Positions 30,988 to 32,269 of a stretch of DNA of 32,269 nt are shown piece after piece. The stretch is from NCBI GenBank assembly GCA_021812785.1, contig JAKAMR010000020.1, positions 1 through 32,269 of the forward strand. The letters are read 5' to 3'. Position 1 is the first letter of the stretch. Each line of letters begins with the position of its first letter. This DNA is from Nitrospirota bacterium (GTDB lineage: Bacteria; Nitrospirota; Thermodesulfovibrionia; Thermodesulfovibrionales; JdFR-88). Under the pieces are notes generated by a model. That model did no database searches and was not told where the DNA came from. It saw only the letters and a list, made by a program, of their open reading frames with translations. A program made the translations under genes and the position numbers.

Positions 30988-32214
30988 TCATGCTTCTCTC
31001 ATTATTCTCCAGGTCATAAATTTTGCCCCGGATATCGCGCCCACAAAGATGAAGGACATTGTCAGAAAGCTGCCGGCAGAAAGTGTGGATATCCCGCTCA
31101 ACCCCTGCCCTATGTTGCATCCCATTGCAAGCACGGCCCCAAAACCCATCAGCAACCCGCCGATCAGGTTGTACTTGAACTGCTGGAGGGGCGGCGCGAT
31201 CCAGTTGAAGCTGCCGCTTATGAGGGCGGAAATAAAAGCGCCCGCTATCACCCCGAACACAGTGGCTACGGCGAAATTGATGGTCTCTCCTGTCCAGAGG
31301 ATTATGTATCTGAAGGCCTGGGCGTCGGCAAGCGCAAATGTCAGGCTCTTTGGCCCCCAGGCCTGCAGCAGCATGGGGTCATCGGGTCCGGAAAAAGAGA
31401 ATGTGTCCACGTTGGGCAATGCCTTGAACGCCAGGCCGTTGACCCACCACGCCGCAGCTATTATCAGCCCTATGGCAGCCCCGGCCAGCGGCCATTTAAG
31501 TTTTCGCCATTCCGAGTCCTTAGGGGACCTTAACATAAATATAAGCAGGGCCGCCTCTATCAGCAGGACCGTAAGCCATACGGGCGCCTGGCCAAACAGG
31601 TTTGGCAGATATTGGCTCTTTAAATTCAGGGTCAATTTGTCCAGGTAATTCGCTCTGACCGTGGCTGTGATGCCCCACAAGGTGGCCCCGGAAGAAAAAA
31701 TGAACGCAAGCACGCTCACAAGCCCTCCAAGGTTGCCCTCCCCGGCCCGCACGAGTATCCGGCTGGCACAGCCGCCGGCATATACGATGCCCACGCCGAA
31801 AATGAACCCCCCTGCTATGTAGCTGAACCATGTAAAGGGAGAGCTTATGTATATACTGCGGGAAATGTCCACGAAGCCGGCCCTGTATAGCAATTGGGTG
31901 GCCGGTATAGCAACGAAAAGCGCCATGGCATATGCTCGTGTCTGAGTCAGGTCGCGGGTGGTCACCACATTATGACAGGCCGCGGCTATACAGAACTTGG
32001 ACCTTTGCACCACCGCACCCAAAAGGCCCCCCAGCAAAAAGCCGGATACCACAACCGCTGTCTCGATCGATTTCTTGATGGCGTGCACCTGGCCGTCCGA
32101 TAAGCCCTGGGCATTGAGCGAAGCATACGCCTTGATCCTGATGATATAGTAGGCTATCCAGAGGACCGCACCCAGCATCAACGCGGCACCGAGCGCCTTT
32201 CTGCTTTTTGACAT
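30988..32214 (-). CDS. YeeE/YedE (TsuA-like) sulfur-compound permease
   Basis: This 408-aa polytopic membrane protein has family cysteines at Cys75/Cys80 (RSKFCIAAAC), Cys149 (AGGCASR) and Cys366 (MGCNIGQG). The first extended segment (about 30-50) is probably an external loop. GGAGG precedes ATG 32214. It leads a minus-strand cluster with a DUF302 protein and TusA and is the third YeeE-type permease in the window. The promoter must be in or beyond the last 55 nt, where no clear element is seen. The substrate may be thiosulfate or another sulfur species. Confidence 0.9.
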   Translation of the reverse strand: MSKSRKALGAALMLGAVLWIAYYIIRIKAYASLNAQGLSDGQVHAIKKSIETAVVVSGFLLGGLLGAVVQRSKFCIAAACHNVVTTRDLTQTRAYAMALFVAIPATQLLYRAGFVDISRSIYISSPFTWFSYIAGGFIFGVGIVYAGGCASRILVRAGEGNLGGLVSVLAFIFSSGATLWGITATVRANYLDKLTLNLKSQYLPNLFGQAPVWLTVLLIEAALLIFMLRSPKDSEWRKLKWPLAGAAIGLIIAAAWWVNGLAFKALPNVDTFSFSGPDDPMLLQAWGPKSLTFALADAQAFRYIILWTGETINFAVATVFGVIAGAFISALISGSFNWIAPPLQQFKYNLIGGLLMGFGAVLAMGCNIGQGLSGISTLSAGSFLTMSFIFVGAISGAKFMTWRIMREA

Positions 32215-32269
32215 TTATTCCTCCCCATTTTCCATAAAGATCTGCGGCATCCGATTTCGAACTATTCAC

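Overview
The window reads as a chromosomal segment of a Gram-negative, anaerobic, sulfur-cycling bacterium. Lipoproteins, a porin with a C-terminal Phe and a soluble lytic transglycosylase indicate two membranes. A multiheme cytochrome, three YeeE/TsuA-type permeases, three TusA-type carriers and a DsrE-like cluster indicate sulfur metabolism. Nitrospirota or Desulfobacterota would fit; this is inference from gene content only.

Layout. (1) 1-2830 is an accessory, partly AT-rich region: the tail of an unidentified gene, three small genes (a conserved hypothetical, a stand-alone WGR-like protein, a lipoprotein), a MntA/HepT toxin-antitoxin pair and about 760 nt without a convincing gene. A 15-bp direct repeat with adjoining palindromes brackets the gene block. 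(2) 2831-7243 is dnaE-accA. (3) 7518-21066 is the core of interest, a sulfur locus of two divergent operons plus one downstream operon. The leftward operon (DsrE-like, a 57-aa DsrH-like protein, a second DsrE-like protein, a membrane-anchored multiheme cytochrome c) starts from a perfect sigma-54 promoter. The rightward operon (YeeE permease, TusA-like CPAC protein, PAS histidine kinase, NtrC-type activator) starts from a sigma-70 promoter. Directly downstream, a paired-dyad activator site and a second perfect sigma-54 promoter drive an eight-gene operon: archaemetzincin, one-helix membrane protein, two paralogous exported SoxY-like proteins, YeeE permease, TusA, tandem-rhodanese lipoprotein and porin, ended by a strong terminator. 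The kinase and activator very likely control this operon and possibly the cytochrome operon.

(4) 21509-30000 is mostly housekeeping: a SpoU-type rRNA methyltransferase, a short chemotaxis receptor, nadA, a lytic transglycosylase, a cold-shock protein, rimP-nusA, a CBM48 protein and a YchF-type GTPase. (5) 30154-32214 is a third sulfur cluster on the minus strand: YeeE permease, DUF302 protein, TusA.

Working model (inference): the porin and lipoprotein rhodanese take in and process a reduced or intermediate sulfur (or selenium) oxyanion or sulfane sulfur at the outer membrane and periplasm. Exported proteins ending in a cysteine on a glycine-rich tail may carry the sulfur, YeeE moves it across the inner membrane, TusA receives it, and the multiheme cytochrome supplies redox chemistry. 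The most unusual points are the repeated C-terminal cysteines, the sigma-54 circuit, the CPAC TusA-like protein coupled to the kinase, and two genes whose conserved N-termini have no ATG/GTG/TTG start.
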